Positions 1 to 8,017 are shown, counted from the stretch's first letter. The stretch: DNA of 64,000 nt from CBDAQV01 sp965199335 (GCA_965199335.1 CBDAQZ010000003.1:372001-436000); one strand, 5' to 3'. The notes: generated by a model not told the origin, from the sequence alone. Numbers and translations: made by a program.

Positions 1-21
1 TATCAGAGGCTTGGCGAATGA
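1..21 (+). CDS. 3' end of an upstream gene (partial), possibly cheR-like
   Basis: Only the last six codons (YQRLGE) and a TGA stop at 19-21 are inside the window. The stop overlaps the ATG of the following CheB gene in an ATGA arrangement, which indicates an operon with translational coupling. Genes upstream of an orphan CheB plus hybrid kinase are often CheR-type methyltransferases, but six residues cannot establish that here. Confidence 0.35.
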   Translation, partial: YQRLGE

Positions 22-590
22 CCGAAATCGCACCAGAGGCCGTGGTCATTGGAGCCTCTGCAGGGGCACTGGACGCATTATCAACTATCCTGCCAGCTCT
101 GCCTGAGCAGTTTAAGCTGCCCGTGATTATCGTTGTCCACCTGCCGCCAGATAAGCAAAGCATGCTGGCTCAACTTTTTCAGGCAAAATGCAAACTTGCC
201 GTTCGTGAGGCAGAAGATAAGGAAGCTCTCCAGGGCGGCACTGTCTACTTTGCGCCGCCAAATTACCATGTGCTGATTGAACAAGACAAAACTCTCTCTC
301 TCTCCAGTGACGAACCAGTCCTCTACTCACGCCCCTCGATCGATGTACTATTCGAAAGCGCAGCCGATGCCTATGGACCGGCTCTGATCTGCCTCGTGTT
401 GACCGGCGCAAACAGCGATGGTGCGGCAGGAATGAAGGCAGTGATAGACGCTGGCGGCAAGGGTATCATCCAGACACCCGACAACGCCTATGCCTCAGCG
501 ATGCCGCAGGCTGCGATAGTTATGTGCCCCACAGCTAAAGTTTTGCCGCTAGCCGCCATAGCGGCCTATCTTCAAGAGGTTATTCAATAG
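18..590 (+). CDS. CheB-type protein-glutamate methylesterase, stand-alone catalytic domain
   Basis: This 190-residue protein consists only of a CheB methylesterase domain; the N-terminal receiver of classical CheB is absent. The catalytic triad is visible: Ser14 in GASAGALDAL, His41 in VVHLPP, and Asp134 in LTGANSDGAAGM. The family hydrolyses glutamate methyl esters or deamidates glutamines on chemoreceptors. The gene starts by an ATGA overlap with the preceding gene and its TAG stop is directly followed by the ATG of a hybrid kinase, so the genes form one operon. No chemoreceptor or CheA is present, so the target is probably a non-flagellar sensory protein (inference). Regulation may come from the receiver domains of the adjacent kinase. 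Confidence 0.9.
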   Translation: MTEIAPEAVVIGASAGALDALSTILPALPEQFKLPVIIVVHLPPDKQSMLAQLFQAKCKLAVREAEDKEALQGGTVYFAPPNYHVLIEQDKTLSLSSDEPVLYSRPSIDVLFESAADAYGPALICLVLTGANSDGAAGMKAVIDAGGKGIIQTPDNAYASAMPQAAIVMCPTAKVLPLAAIAAYLQEVIQ

Positions 591-2144
591 ATGCCCCCAA
601 TTCATTTTCTGCTGGTGGACGATCTTGAAGAAAACCTGCTCTCGCTTGAGGCCTTATTGCGCCGCGACGAGCTTGTGCTTTTGAAGGCACGTTCGGGGGA
701 CGAAGCGCTCGAACTCCTTCTCCATAACGAGGTTGCGCTGGCTTTGATCGATGTTCAGATGCCAGGCCTGAATGGGTTCGAACTAGCCGAGTTGATGCGA
801 GGGAATGAGCGGACACGGCGCATTCCAATCATTTTTGTCACAGCAGGCAGTACCGATAGCCAGCGCCGCTTCCGCGGATATGAGGCTGGCGCGGTCGATT
901 TCATCCAAAAGCCGATCGAGCCAGATATATTGCGCAGCAAGGTCGCCGTTTTCTTTGAACTTTATCGGCAGCAGCAGCAGATCACCATGCAACGCGATGA
1001 GCTGCAGGTGCAGGCTGAGGCGCTTCAGGAGGCCGACAGGCGCAAAGACGAGTTTCTTGCTATCCTGGCGCACGAATTGCGTAATCCGCTTGCCCCAATA
1101 CGTCATGGGTTGGATGTCCTGCGCAAAGGTTCGTCGGACACAGGAACCTCAAACATATTGGATATGATGGATCGCCAAATGGTCCATTTGATAAGATTGA
1201 TCGACGATCTTCTGGATGTTTCACGTGTCAGCCAGGGAAAGATCGAACTGCGCACAGAAAAGATCGAAGTTGCCGACGTTGTTCGCAACGCTGTAGAGGC
1301 GAGCCAGCCCCTGATCGACGCTCAAAATCATACACTAACGGTGGACCTATCTGCAGAACCGCTATGGATCGACGCAGATCTGACCCGGCTTTCGCAGGTT
1401 CTTGGCAATCTTCTGAACAACGCAGCAAAATATACTCCATCCGGCGGACAGATAAGGCTATCCACCCGGCCTGAGGGCGGAGCGGCCAATATTGTGATCT
1501 CGGACAATGGCGTCGGTATTCCCGCGGAGATGCAATCCGAAGTGTTCGATCTGTTCGCGCAGGTAGAGGATCACCTAGATCGCTCGCAAGGTGGCCTCGG
1601 CATCGGCCTGGCGTTGGTCAAACGCCTTGTATCAATGCACGGCGGCACGGTCAGCGCAAAGAGCGAGGGCGCAGGGAAAGGTAGCTCATTTACAGTAAGC
1701 ATTCCGCTGGTGGATCCCCCATCGTTTCAGCCCCAGGCCCTGAATGCAACGACACCGCCCGCTTCGACAGCCCCGCTAAGAATACTTTTGGTGGATGATA
1801 CTATCGAGGTGGCTGAAGCGATCGGTTGGATGCTGGAAGCGATCAACCATGATTACATCACGATTCACGATGGCCGTGCGGCTGTCGCGAGTGCAATAAA
1901 ATACAGACCCGATGTAATCCTTTTGGATATCGGACTGCCTGGCATGGATGGCTACAGCGTTTGCAAAGCGCTTCGAGAGGAAGAACTTTTTCATCATACC
2001 CCGATTGTCGCCATGACTGGTTGGGGGCAGGATCAGCATAAGAGTGCCGCCGCCGAAGCCGGCTTCACCCATCATCTTGTTAAGCCCGTCAGCCTTTCAG
2101 ACCTTGAGACGGTTCTGGCGAATTTGACCTTAGAGAAACAGTGA
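591..2144 (+). CDS. Hybrid histidine kinase (REC-HisKA-HATPase-REC)
   Basis: This 517-residue soluble protein has no membrane segment. Domain order is an N-terminal receiver (about 1-125, phospho-acceptor Asp54 in ALIDVQMPG, Lys107), a short coiled linker, a HisKA box with His161 (AHELRNPL), a HATPase_c domain with N box NLLNNAAKY and G boxes DNGVGIP and GLGIGLAL, and a second receiver (about 395-517, Asp446 in LLDIGLPGMDG, Lys near 498). It begins immediately after the CheB stop codon. A receiver at both ends suggests it integrates phosphorylation from another kinase and relays it onward. The input signal is unknown, and no DNA-binding output domain is present. Confidence 0.9.
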   Translation: MPPIHFLLVDDLEENLLSLEALLRRDELVLLKARSGDEALELLLHNEVALALIDVQMPGLNGFELAELMRGNERTRRIPIIFVTAGSTDSQRRFRGYEAGAVDFIQKPIEPDILRSKVAVFFELYRQQQQITMQRDELQVQAEALQEADRRKDEFLAILAHELRNPLAPIRHGLDVLRKGSSDTGTSNILDMMDRQMVHLIRLIDDLLDVSRVSQGKIELRTEKIEVADVVRNAVEASQPLIDAQNHTLTVDLSAEPLWIDADLTRLSQVLGNLLNNAAKYTPSGGQIRLSTRPEGGAANIVISDNGVGIPAEMQSEVFDLFAQVEDHLDRSQGGLGIGLALVKRLVSMHGGTVSAKSEGAGKGSSFTVSIPLVDPPSFQPQALNATTPPASTAPLRILLVDDTIEVAEAIGWMLEAINHDYITIHDGRAAVASAIKYRPDVILLDIGLPGMDGYSVCKALREEELFHHTPIVAMTGWGQDQHKSAAAEAGFTHHLVKPVSLSDLETVLANLTLEKQ

Positions 2145-2187
2145 TTTTGTACCCGGCTACGGTGCCCGCTTCATAAGAACGATTCGA

Positions 2188-2340
2188 CTACCCTAAAAAT
2201 TGCTGCCCGCGCCAGCCTTTGCTCAAACTTATCCATGCCGGCGCATGGTCGCTGGCACCGTCAAGGCCGCGAATGTCGCGGTCAAAGCCGTCTCTGACTA
2301 GGCGTTGTGCCAGATCGGAAGCTTGCCATCGTTGCATATC
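2188..2340 (-). pseudogene. C-terminal remnant of exodeoxyribonuclease III (xth)
   Basis: The minus-strand frame ending in TAG at 2190-2188 reads ASDLAQRLVRDG, then FDRDIRG, then ASDHAPAWISL. This matches the C-terminal block of exonuclease III (SPALAERLVAAGVDREVRG...SDHAPVW), including the SDHAP motif with the catalytic His. There is no start codon, and upstream sequence (2341-2390) is a terminator hairpin followed by csbD, so only about 45 codons of a ~260-residue enzyme remain. It is a truncated relic, seen only by reading the frame, and too short for a gene call. Confidence 0.65.
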
Positions 2341-2353
2341 TTTGGAAATAAGG

Positions 2354-2384
2354 CTCGCCGCCTCAAATAACTTGAAGCGGCGAG
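2354..2384. terminator. Intrinsic terminator hairpin between the kinase operon and csbD
   Basis: An 8-bp GC-rich stem (CTCGCCGC / GCGGCGAG) encloses a second 4-bp stem (TCAA/TTGA). On the plus strand it is followed by a T-rich run. It lies just beyond the stop of the convergent csbD gene, so it may terminate both directions, with the better U-tract on the plus strand. Confidence 0.7.
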
Positions 2385-2391
2385 TTCTTTA

Positions 2392-2577
2392 TTATTTTTC
2401 CTTATGACCCGTACCAGGTTTGGTAGTCTTTGCTTCTTTCCCGTCCTCTACCCGACCTTCATTCCTAAAATTACGCCCATCCTGAGCTTTTGCCTGGCTC
2501 GATGCGGATTTGCCATGTTCGTAAGCTTCTTCTTTAACGAAGCCTGCGGCCTCTTTAACTTCACCCTTGACGCTCAT
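2392..2577 (-). CDS. CsbD-like stress protein
   Basis: This small, highly charged protein of 61 residues begins MSVKGEVKEAAGFVKEEA and ends in a Lys/Gly/Glu-rich tail. The VKGEVKEAAG and EGRVEDGKEA segments resemble the repeated helical motif of the CsbD family, general-stress proteins whose biochemical role is unclear. I chose the ATG at 2577 rather than a longer upstream start because a strong Shine-Dalgarno sequence (GGGAGAG) lies 6 bases upstream. The gene stands alone and ends at a hairpin terminator. Confidence 0.7.
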   Translation of the reverse strand: MSVKGEVKEAAGFVKEEAYEHGKSASSQAKAQDGRNFRNEGRVEDGKEAKTTKPGTGHKEK

Positions 2578-2972
2578 GTATCTCTCCCTGGTCATATAAA
2601 GAGCGTGTACCAACGCCCGCACGAATCACGATACGTCGGAAACCCTCTGGTCAATATAACGGCTGACCCTGCCATTTGATCCCAGGCAGCTGATTTGCCT
2701 TGCGCGTTATCCTGTCGCTATCGAGGGCTTGGCCGGCTGGCGCCTTCATCACGGCTACGTTGCAGGTACGGCGATCGATCTGGGGCATTGCCGCACACGC
2801 TGAAGGTTTTCGAGCCGGAGGATCCTCAACGATCGGCGTCCGTGATGTCACTACATATTACAGACAATGCAATAACTTGAGTCAAAGTCGAAAATTATCG
2901 TTTTATTTTACCTAACGTTTGGTAATATATGACCTAATTCAATCGCCCCTTACACGCAAAGCAGGAGCTAAT
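2578..2972. other. Gene-free stretch upstream of the hydrolase
   Basis: About 395 bases contain no convincing gene. Short open frames on both strands have no recognisable motif or ribosome-binding site. The right-hand ~100 bases are AT-rich and hold the hydrolase promoter region and a palindrome (see 2908-2925). The middle (2680-2860) is GC-rich and may be decayed coding sequence, but I recognise no family. Confidence 0.5.
2908..2925. promoter_or_regulatory. Imperfect palindrome, candidate TetR-family operator
   Basis: TTACCTAACGTTTGGTAA is an 18-bp inverted repeat with 16 of 18 symmetric positions centred on AACGTT. A TAATAT -10-like element overlaps its right end, and the hydrolase ATG is about 48 bases downstream. 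The TetR regulator encoded just after the hydrolase is the natural candidate to bind here (inference). Confidence 0.5.
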
Positions 2973-3956
2973 ATGGTCCGCAAATCTACCGCAGTCGCCC
3001 GGGTGCTGTCCGTTATCGGCCTTGGCGGCCTGTTGCTTACCTCTCATCCGGCAAAGTCGGCTGAAATAGGGAATACGCCCCGTCCGATCGCATACAAAAC
3101 CGTCGTAGTGGATGGGGTAAAGGTTTTTTACCGCGAAGCCGGGCCAAGCGACGGACCGGTCCTGCTTCTGTTGCATGGTTATCCCTCCTCGTCGCATATG
3201 TTCCGCGACCTGATACCCTTGGTCGACGACAGGGTGCATGTCATCGCCCTCGATTATCCGGGCTTCGGCTATAGCGACATGCCGTTGCCGAAGGACTTTG
3301 CCTACAGCTTCGATCATCTGGCGCAGGTGGTGAACGATTTTACGCAGCAACTGGGACTTGGGCGTTATGCCCTCTATATGCAGGACTACGGTGGCCCGGT
3401 CGGATTTCGTCTTGCCGTCAAACACCCGGAACGCGTGACCGGCCTGATCATCCAGAATGCCAACGCGTACAAGGAAGGCATCTTGCCCGCGGTCTGGCAG
3501 GCTCTGGGACCTCTCTGGAAAGAGCGTAATGAAGAATCCGAGGTGACGGCTCGCAAACTATCGGAACTGGACGGCACCAAGGCGCAGTATTTCACGGGCG
3601 TGCGCGATCCGTCCCATATCAGCCCCGACGCATGGATGACCGACCAGGCGGGGCTGGACAGACCGGGCGACAAGGATATTCAGATAGAGCTGCAAGCGGA
3701 CTATCAGACGAACCTTGCCCAGTACCCGGTCTGGCATAGCTACATGCAGAAATATCAGCCGCCCGCGCTGATCGTATGGGGCAAGAACGATAAGGTCTTT
3801 GGGCTTGCCAATATCGATGGCTACACGCATGACCTGAAAGACGTCGAAACGCATCTGTTCGACACGGGGCATTTCGCCCTTGAGGAAGATGTGCAGCGGA
3901 TTGCGCCGCTCGTACGTCACTTTATGCTGACGAAAGCAAACGACAAGGCGAAGTAG
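2973..3956 (+). CDS. Secreted alpha/beta-hydrolase, epoxide hydrolase / haloalkane dehalogenase type
   Basis: This 327-residue protein starts at an ATG preceded by AGGAG. An earlier TTG at 2919 lies inside the operator palindrome and has no ribosome site. Residues 1-30 form a signal peptide ending near PAKSA. The fold shows the oxyanion HGYP motif (69-72), nucleophile Asp138 in QDYGGPVG, acid Asp273 in WGKNDKVF and His300 in DTGHFALEE. An Asp nucleophile is typical of epoxide hydrolases and haloalkane dehalogenases rather than esterases. It is followed after 4 bases by a TetR gene, a common pairing for inducible detoxification enzymes. The substrate cannot be told. Confidence 0.85.
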   Translation: MVRKSTAVARVLSVIGLGGLLLTSHPAKSAEIGNTPRPIAYKTVVVDGVKVFYREAGPSDGPVLLLLHGYPSSSHMFRDLIPLVDDRVHVIALDYPGFGYSDMPLPKDFAYSFDHLAQVVNDFTQQLGLGRYALYMQDYGGPVGFRLAVKHPERVTGLIIQNANAYKEGILPAVWQALGPLWKERNEESEVTARKLSELDGTKAQYFTGVRDPSHISPDAWMTDQAGLDRPGDKDIQIELQADYQTNLAQYPVWHSYMQKYQPPALIVWGKNDKVFGLANIDGYTHDLKDVETHLFDTGHFALEEDVQRIAPLVRHFMLTKANDKAK

Positions 3957-3960
3957 AACG

Positions 3961-4524
3961 ATGCGGCCTCCCTCGATACCCAAGGAAGATGTGCTTGAAC
4001 GGCTGACGGAGGTTTTCCGCAGGGTTGGATACGAGGGGGCAACGCTATCGGAATTATCAAAGGCGACCGGCCTGCACCGGGCCAGCCTTTATCACTACTT
4101 TCCCGGCGGCAAGGAAGACATGGCCCATGCGGTTCTGGACGATCTTGGCGGCATCGTCCGGGAAACCATCCTCGAGCCGCTGCAAGCGGGAAGCAGCCCC
4201 CAAACACGCCTGAAACACATGATGAAGGCGGTCGACGACTTCTACGCGGGCGGCAAGCTGAATTGCCTGACGGGCCTGTTTGCGCTCAGTAGCGCCCACG
4301 ACCTGTTTCGCACCGAGATCGGCGCGGGGATCGAAATGTGGGTCGGGGCGCTGGCGTCCGTGGCCATCGAAGCAGGAATAAAGCCGGCCCAGGCACGCAT
4401 GCGGGCCGAGAACTGGCTGACCCAGCTTCAGGGCGCGTTGATAATGACGCGCGGCATGGGCACCGACGCCCTGTTCAGGCGCACCCTTAAAAGTCTACCG
4501 GAACAGATGCTGGGCACAGGCTGA
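3961..4524 (+). CDS. TetR/AcrR-family transcriptional repressor
   Basis: The 187-residue protein has an N-terminal helix-turn-helix (about 10-55; ATLSELSKATGLHRASLYHYF region) characteristic of the TetR family. A ligand-binding helical domain follows, resembling the YxaF/LmrA-type C-terminal domain. It sits 4 bases after the hydrolase stop and is almost certainly co-transcribed with it. The palindrome over the hydrolase promoter suggests autorepression of the pair, relieved by a small ligand (inference). Its TGA stop abuts the stop codon of the convergent CLC gene with no spacing. Confidence 0.88.
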   Translation: MRPPSIPKEDVLERLTEVFRRVGYEGATLSELSKATGLHRASLYHYFPGGKEDMAHAVLDDLGGIVRETILEPLQAGSSPQTRLKHMMKAVDDFYAGGKLNCLTGLFALSSAHDLFRTEIGAGIEMWVGALASVAIEAGIKPAQARMRAENWLTQLQGALIMTRGMGTDALFRRTLKSLPEQMLGTG

Positions 4525-6033
4525 TCACAACATGGGCTCGGTATCTCCAACGCCGATTTCGGCTCGTTGCGCGACAGCGATCTCGCCAGATTCGGGCACA
4601 GGCATAGCGGCTATGAATTTCTCGGCCAGCGCCTTATAAAGCGGTTTTGGGCAGACAAGTCGTGAGACGCTGTATGAAATCAGCGATGCGGCCATCAGTG
4701 GAATTGTAATCGTCTGATCGTCGGTCATCTCCATCAAGATAACGACTGCCGTAATCGGCGCCTGCACAACGCCAGTGAAGTACGACCCCATGCCCAGTAT
4801 AATCAGGGCGCCCACAGGAATATCGGGAAACAATGCCGATAAATCCGCCCCGATACCTGCGCCTACTGCAAGCGAAGGGGCGAAGATGCCCCCGGGGATA
4901 CCGCTGACGTAGGATATAATCGTCGCTGCCAGCTTCTCGAAGCCCCAGCCAAAGCTGACAGGCTGCGTGCCCGCCAGGACTGCCTTGGTTTGTTCGTAAC
5001 CGGTGCCATATGTGGCCCCTCCGCTAAGCAGACCCAGGAGCGCCAGGGCCAGGCCGCATACGGCGGCAAAACCAATTGGATTTTCTGCAATCCATTTTCC
5101 AGCAAGCCCGGGCAATCCATGTGAAAATTTGATGATGAGCTGTGAGAATCCACCACCAAGAATACCGCCGATAACACCTGTCACCAGAACCGGCCACCAT
5201 CCTCTGACAAGATTGATCGTCGCATGTGTCTGACCGAAATAGGTATAGCTCCCCAAAGCTGCCATCGAAACGATGCCGGCAATGATAACAGCCGTGAAAA
5301 CGCGCCCACTGGTGCGCTCGTCGAACGAGCGGCTTAATTCTTCTATAGCAAACACGATCCCCGCCAGTGGAGTGTTGAAAGCCGCCGCGACACCGCCGGC
5401 TCCGCCGGCCAGAATCAAGGCGTGCGCTGTGCTGCGCGGCATGGAACGGCTGATACGTCCAAGATTATACATGATGGTCGCGCCAATCTGAACCGACGGA
5501 CCTTCACGCCCGATCGATGCGCCACTGGCGAGCCCCAGCATTGTGACAAGCATTTTTCCTAGGGCCGTCCTTAAGGAAAGCATACCTTGCCTTGCCGCCG
5601 CCTGGGGTGCGTGGATCGCTGCGATCGTCTGTGGAATGCCACTGCCTTCCGCCCCCGGAAAAGTCCGCCGCGTCAAAAAGATCGCCAACGCCAATCCGGC
5701 AGGACAAATCGGCAGGACAAACCACGGATGACGGGATATTGCTTTTTGAAACAACCCATATGCCATATCGCTGCCTTTGGCAAAAACGATGCAAGTTAGC
5801 GCAACTAACAGCGCTCCTGTCCAAAAAACCATTTGCCGCAGCCATTGCTCCAGCACAAGGCGGCGGTAACGAGGGAGATCGAGAAAACGCTTTAAAGTAG
5901 ACTGGTTAGTCAGAATAAACTCTTTTCTGCCTGCCGGATAAGTGGCAAACTCTGGCTTAATTGAACACCATTGTAAGACCTTGAAAATGGCTATTGTGAG
6001 ATGAATGGAATGTATCCGCGAGAGTTGAAACAT
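4525..6033 (-). CDS. CLC-family chloride channel / H+-Cl- exchanger
   Basis: This integral membrane protein of about 500 residues carries all CLC signatures: GSGIP (130-134), GREGP (175-179, gating Glu177) and GGIFAPSLAVG. The internal proton-path Glu equivalent is present in the FAIEEL segment (Glu232), which favours an exchanger rather than a pure channel. No C-terminal CBS domains are present. An ATG at 6081 would add 16 residues, but the ATG at 6033 has an AGAAG ribosome site; homology only becomes obvious from the FLDLPRYRRLVLEQW segment, so the true N-terminus is uncertain. It is convergent with the tetR gene. Likely role is chloride or acid homeostasis. Confidence 0.9.
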   Translation of the reverse strand: MFQLSRIHSIHLTIAIFKVLQWCSIKPEFATYPAGRKEFILTNQSTLKRFLDLPRYRRLVLEQWLRQMVFWTGALLVALTCIVFAKGSDMAYGLFQKAISRHPWFVLPICPAGLALAIFLTRRTFPGAEGSGIPQTIAAIHAPQAAARQGMLSLRTALGKMLVTMLGLASGASIGREGPSVQIGATIMYNLGRISRSMPRSTAHALILAGGAGGVAAAFNTPLAGIVFAIEELSRSFDERTSGRVFTAVIIAGIVSMAALGSYTYFGQTHATINLVRGWWPVLVTGVIGGILGGGFSQLIIKFSHGLPGLAGKWIAENPIGFAAVCGLALALLGLLSGGATYGTGYEQTKAVLAGTQPVSFGWGFEKLAATIISYVSGIPGGIFAPSLAVGAGIGADLSALFPDIPVGALIILGMGSYFTGVVQAPITAVVILMEMTDDQTITIPLMAASLISYSVSRLVCPKPLYKALAEKFIAAMPVPESGEIAVAQRAEIGVGDTEPML

Positions 6034-6149
6034 CCGGCTTCTTCTGGTTTCGAACAGGGAACATTGCGAACAGTATTTCATTGATTGTGAAACGACAGCT
6101 GTAAGACATACAGTCAGGTCGCTTTTTCTCTGACGACAGGACCTTTTCG

Positions 6150-6431
6150 ATGAATACTAGACTCGCTGCCCTGCTTGCCTTTACCTGCCTCGGCGTTGCC
6201 GCCTGCTCCCACGACAAGGCTGCCGACCTTGCGCCGGGACAATACAAATCCTCGACCAGCTCGACCGATGCGAATGGCACCGCGGTCGATAAGAACACCA
6301 CGACCAATGTCGCCGTCGATCCGAACGGCAACAAGATCGTGAACACCACGACCAAGACAAGCACGGATCCGAAGGGGCTGTTCAACAAGACGACGAACAC
6401 GACCTCGTCGACAGCCACCTACGGCAATTGA
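6150..6431 (+). CDS. Small Thr/Asn-rich lipoprotein, unknown function
   Basis: The 93-residue product has a type II signal peptide with lipobox LGVAAC (lipid-anchored Cys19). The mature part is a low-complexity Thr/Ser/Asn/Asp region with repeated TTTxxxxDPxGN(K) units (VAVDPNGNK, STDPKG). I recognise no family. It is preceded by AGGACC as a possible ribosome site and stands alone between a divergent CLC gene and a decayed methyltransferase fragment. Probably a periplasmic-facing small lipoprotein. Confidence 0.7.
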   Translation: MNTRLAALLAFTCLGVAACSHDKAADLAPGQYKSSTSSTDANGTAVDKNTTTNVAVDPNGNKIVNTTTKTSTDPKGLFNKTTNTTSSTATYGN

Positions 6432-6461
6432 TTGGGTCGACGGGGCAGGGTCAGGCAAGCA

Positions 6462-6602
6462 TCACAACGCCTGTCCGGCCTTGCCCCGCGCCTCCAGACT
6501 CAGCAGGAACTCTTTGCCGGCAGACCGCCGGCAAAACCCGTGAACTGGCCGGAAGCGCCGATCACGCGGTGACAAAGCCCGATGGCATCGTCTTGCAAAC
6601 GT
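6462..6602 (-). pseudogene. C-terminal remnant of O6-alkylguanine-DNA methyltransferase (ogt), frameshifted
   Basis: Reading the minus strand from about 6602 gives CHRVIGASGQ then FTGFAGGLPAK, the active-site and C-terminal block of methylated-DNA-protein-cysteine methyltransferase (consensus PCHRVI..G.L.GFAGG...K). After AK a frameshift is needed to continue with FLLSLEARGKAGQAL and TGA at 6464-6462. The consensus Pro before the reactive Cys is Leu. No upstream part of the gene remains. It is a truncated, frameshifted relic. Confidence 0.7.
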
Positions 6603-6905
6603 AACCATATAACCTCTTCATAAGATCGTACCGATCGATATAAGCTGCCCCGGCATTGGGGCCATGCGCGCAATCAGCCTCTACAACAAACGAACCGACG
6701 GAGAGTTGGCTGCGTAGATTCTGTATTGCGGTGCTGCGACGGATCATCGTCTGGCTGGTCAGGCTCATGATCCTGCGGCGTGTCGGCCGGATCTACTGGC
6801 GGCTGCGTTTCGCGATACGGGTAGCGCTTTCGATCCTGCGATTCCTGCAGCGAAGATATCCTGAACAGGCGAAAGCGGTCAGGTCACGCTTTTCCAAAAC
6901 CCCGT

Positions 6906-7796
6906 CTAGTTGACGTTCAGCGGTGCCGATACCTGGACCTGGTTGCCGTTGCCTATATAGGCCAGCTCCTCGAAGCTGAGCAGGTTCGCCTTGGCGATGC
7001 CCCTGCCATTGCCCTGCGTGGCACGCGACGGCTCGATTTCCAGAAAAGGGCGCCAGTCGAATCCATTCCCCTCGTCGCTGATGACGACCTCCAGCTGCTC
7101 GGGCAGATGCGTGAATTGCACGGTCACTTTCCGGCCGGCGTATTGCGGCAGTTTCATCCTGTTCGCCACCTCCTGCTCCCAGCTCGAAGCGCCGAGCAGC
7201 CGCGCCTTCTCCTCGAATCCTATCGCTAGGTTTCCATGCTCGATGGCGTTCAGCATCAACTCGTACAGTCCCGATACCGCAAGCGCAGGACGCGGGAACA
7301 GGCTGCCCAGCATGAACGAAATATTCTGCGCCTCGTCGAGTGTGCGGATATGGAATTCGCCCTTGACGAATGTGTCCAGCGCTTCCTTCTGGCGATGTAC
7401 CCGCTGCTCGAACCATTCGTGCTGCCTGCGTTCGCGGATACCGGCCTTGACCAGCGCAAGCAGGGTCTCTTCCTTGTACGGTTTGATCAGATAGTAATAG
7501 ACGCCCACAGTGATGCCTTCGACGACTTCCTCGGGCCTGTCGGAGGCGGTCTGGATCAGAACCGGCGTGTAGCGCAGTATGGGATGCTCCTTCAAACGCA
7601 GGGCGAGTTCCAGCCCATCCATGTTGGGCATGCACCTATCCGTGACGATCAGCGCGTAGTCGGTGCGCTTCGATAATTTCTCCCACGCGACCAGGCCATC
7701 CTCGGCCTCGTCGACACCATATCCCGCCTGTCTCAGACAGGCTGACATGATCATCCGGTTGGTGGGTTCGTCTTCTACCAAAAGTATATGTTCCAA
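6906..7796 (-). CDS. Response regulator with C-terminal GHKL (HATPase) domain
   Basis: The 296-residue protein has an N-terminal receiver (about 1-120; Asp53 in VTDRCMPNMDG, Lys105) and a C-terminal histidine-kinase-like ATPase domain (about 155-290; N box ELMLNAIEHGN, G box DEGNGFDW). There is no HisKA dimerisation helix with a phospho-His, so it resembles the RsbW/anti-sigma class of ATPases rather than a true kinase. The start is a TTG at 7796 with a good TAGGAG ribosome site; no nearer ATG exists. It lies divergently upstream of the type I secretion adhesin and probably belongs to its regulatory circuit, receiving phosphate from the hybrid kinase at 22373-24790 (inference). Confidence 0.85.
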   Translation of the reverse strand: MEHILLVEDEPTNRMIMSACLRQAGYGVDEAEDGLVAWEKLSKRTDYALIVTDRCMPNMDGLELALRLKEHPILRYTPVLIQTASDRPEEVVEGITVGVYYYLIKPYKEETLLALVKAGIRERRQHEWFEQRVHRQKEALDTFVKGEFHIRTLDEAQNISFMLGSLFPRPALAVSGLYELMLNAIEHGNLAIGFEEKARLLGASSWEQEVANRMKLPQYAGRKVTVQFTHLPEQLEVVISDEGNGFDWRPFLEIEPSRATQGNGRGIAKANLLSFEELAYIGNGNQVQVSAPLNVN

Positions 7797-8017
7797 GATT
7801 TTCTCCTATGGCTCGACACCAGACAACACCGATAATAATTAAGAAAAAACTGTCTGAATACTCCTGTATGACCGCGGATTTTCTTAGCGTGGAAAAATGT
7901 AATGCAGAAAGCGCACGCGAAAATTTCTACAATCTATACGTGCGGGCTTATGCACGCCAATAACTCGTTATTAAACGGTGCAAACTTAGATTTCGTGGTC
8001 CAAATAAAGGAATATCG
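7797..8017. promoter_or_regulatory. Divergent AT-rich promoter region of the adhesin / REC-GHKL pair
   Basis: This 221-base region is strikingly AT-rich against its surroundings and separates divergent genes. It contains AATTAAGA at 7837-7844, also found upstream of the giant exoprotein and fimbrial genes. The adhesin ribosome site AAGGA lies 7 bases before its ATG. No clean -35/-10 pair could be assigned. Confidence 0.5.

Noticed and set aside
2651..2851. Minus-strand 66-codon frame in the gap before the hydrolase
   Set aside because: No ribosome site, no family resemblance; overlapping plus-strand frames are equally open, so there is no coding signal.
6656..6913. 85-codon Arg-rich plus-strand frame between the ogt relic and the REC-GHKL gene
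   Set aside because: It starts at TTG without a ribosome site, overlaps the regulator's stop, and has no known motif. A short real peptide from an internal ATG is possible but unsupported.
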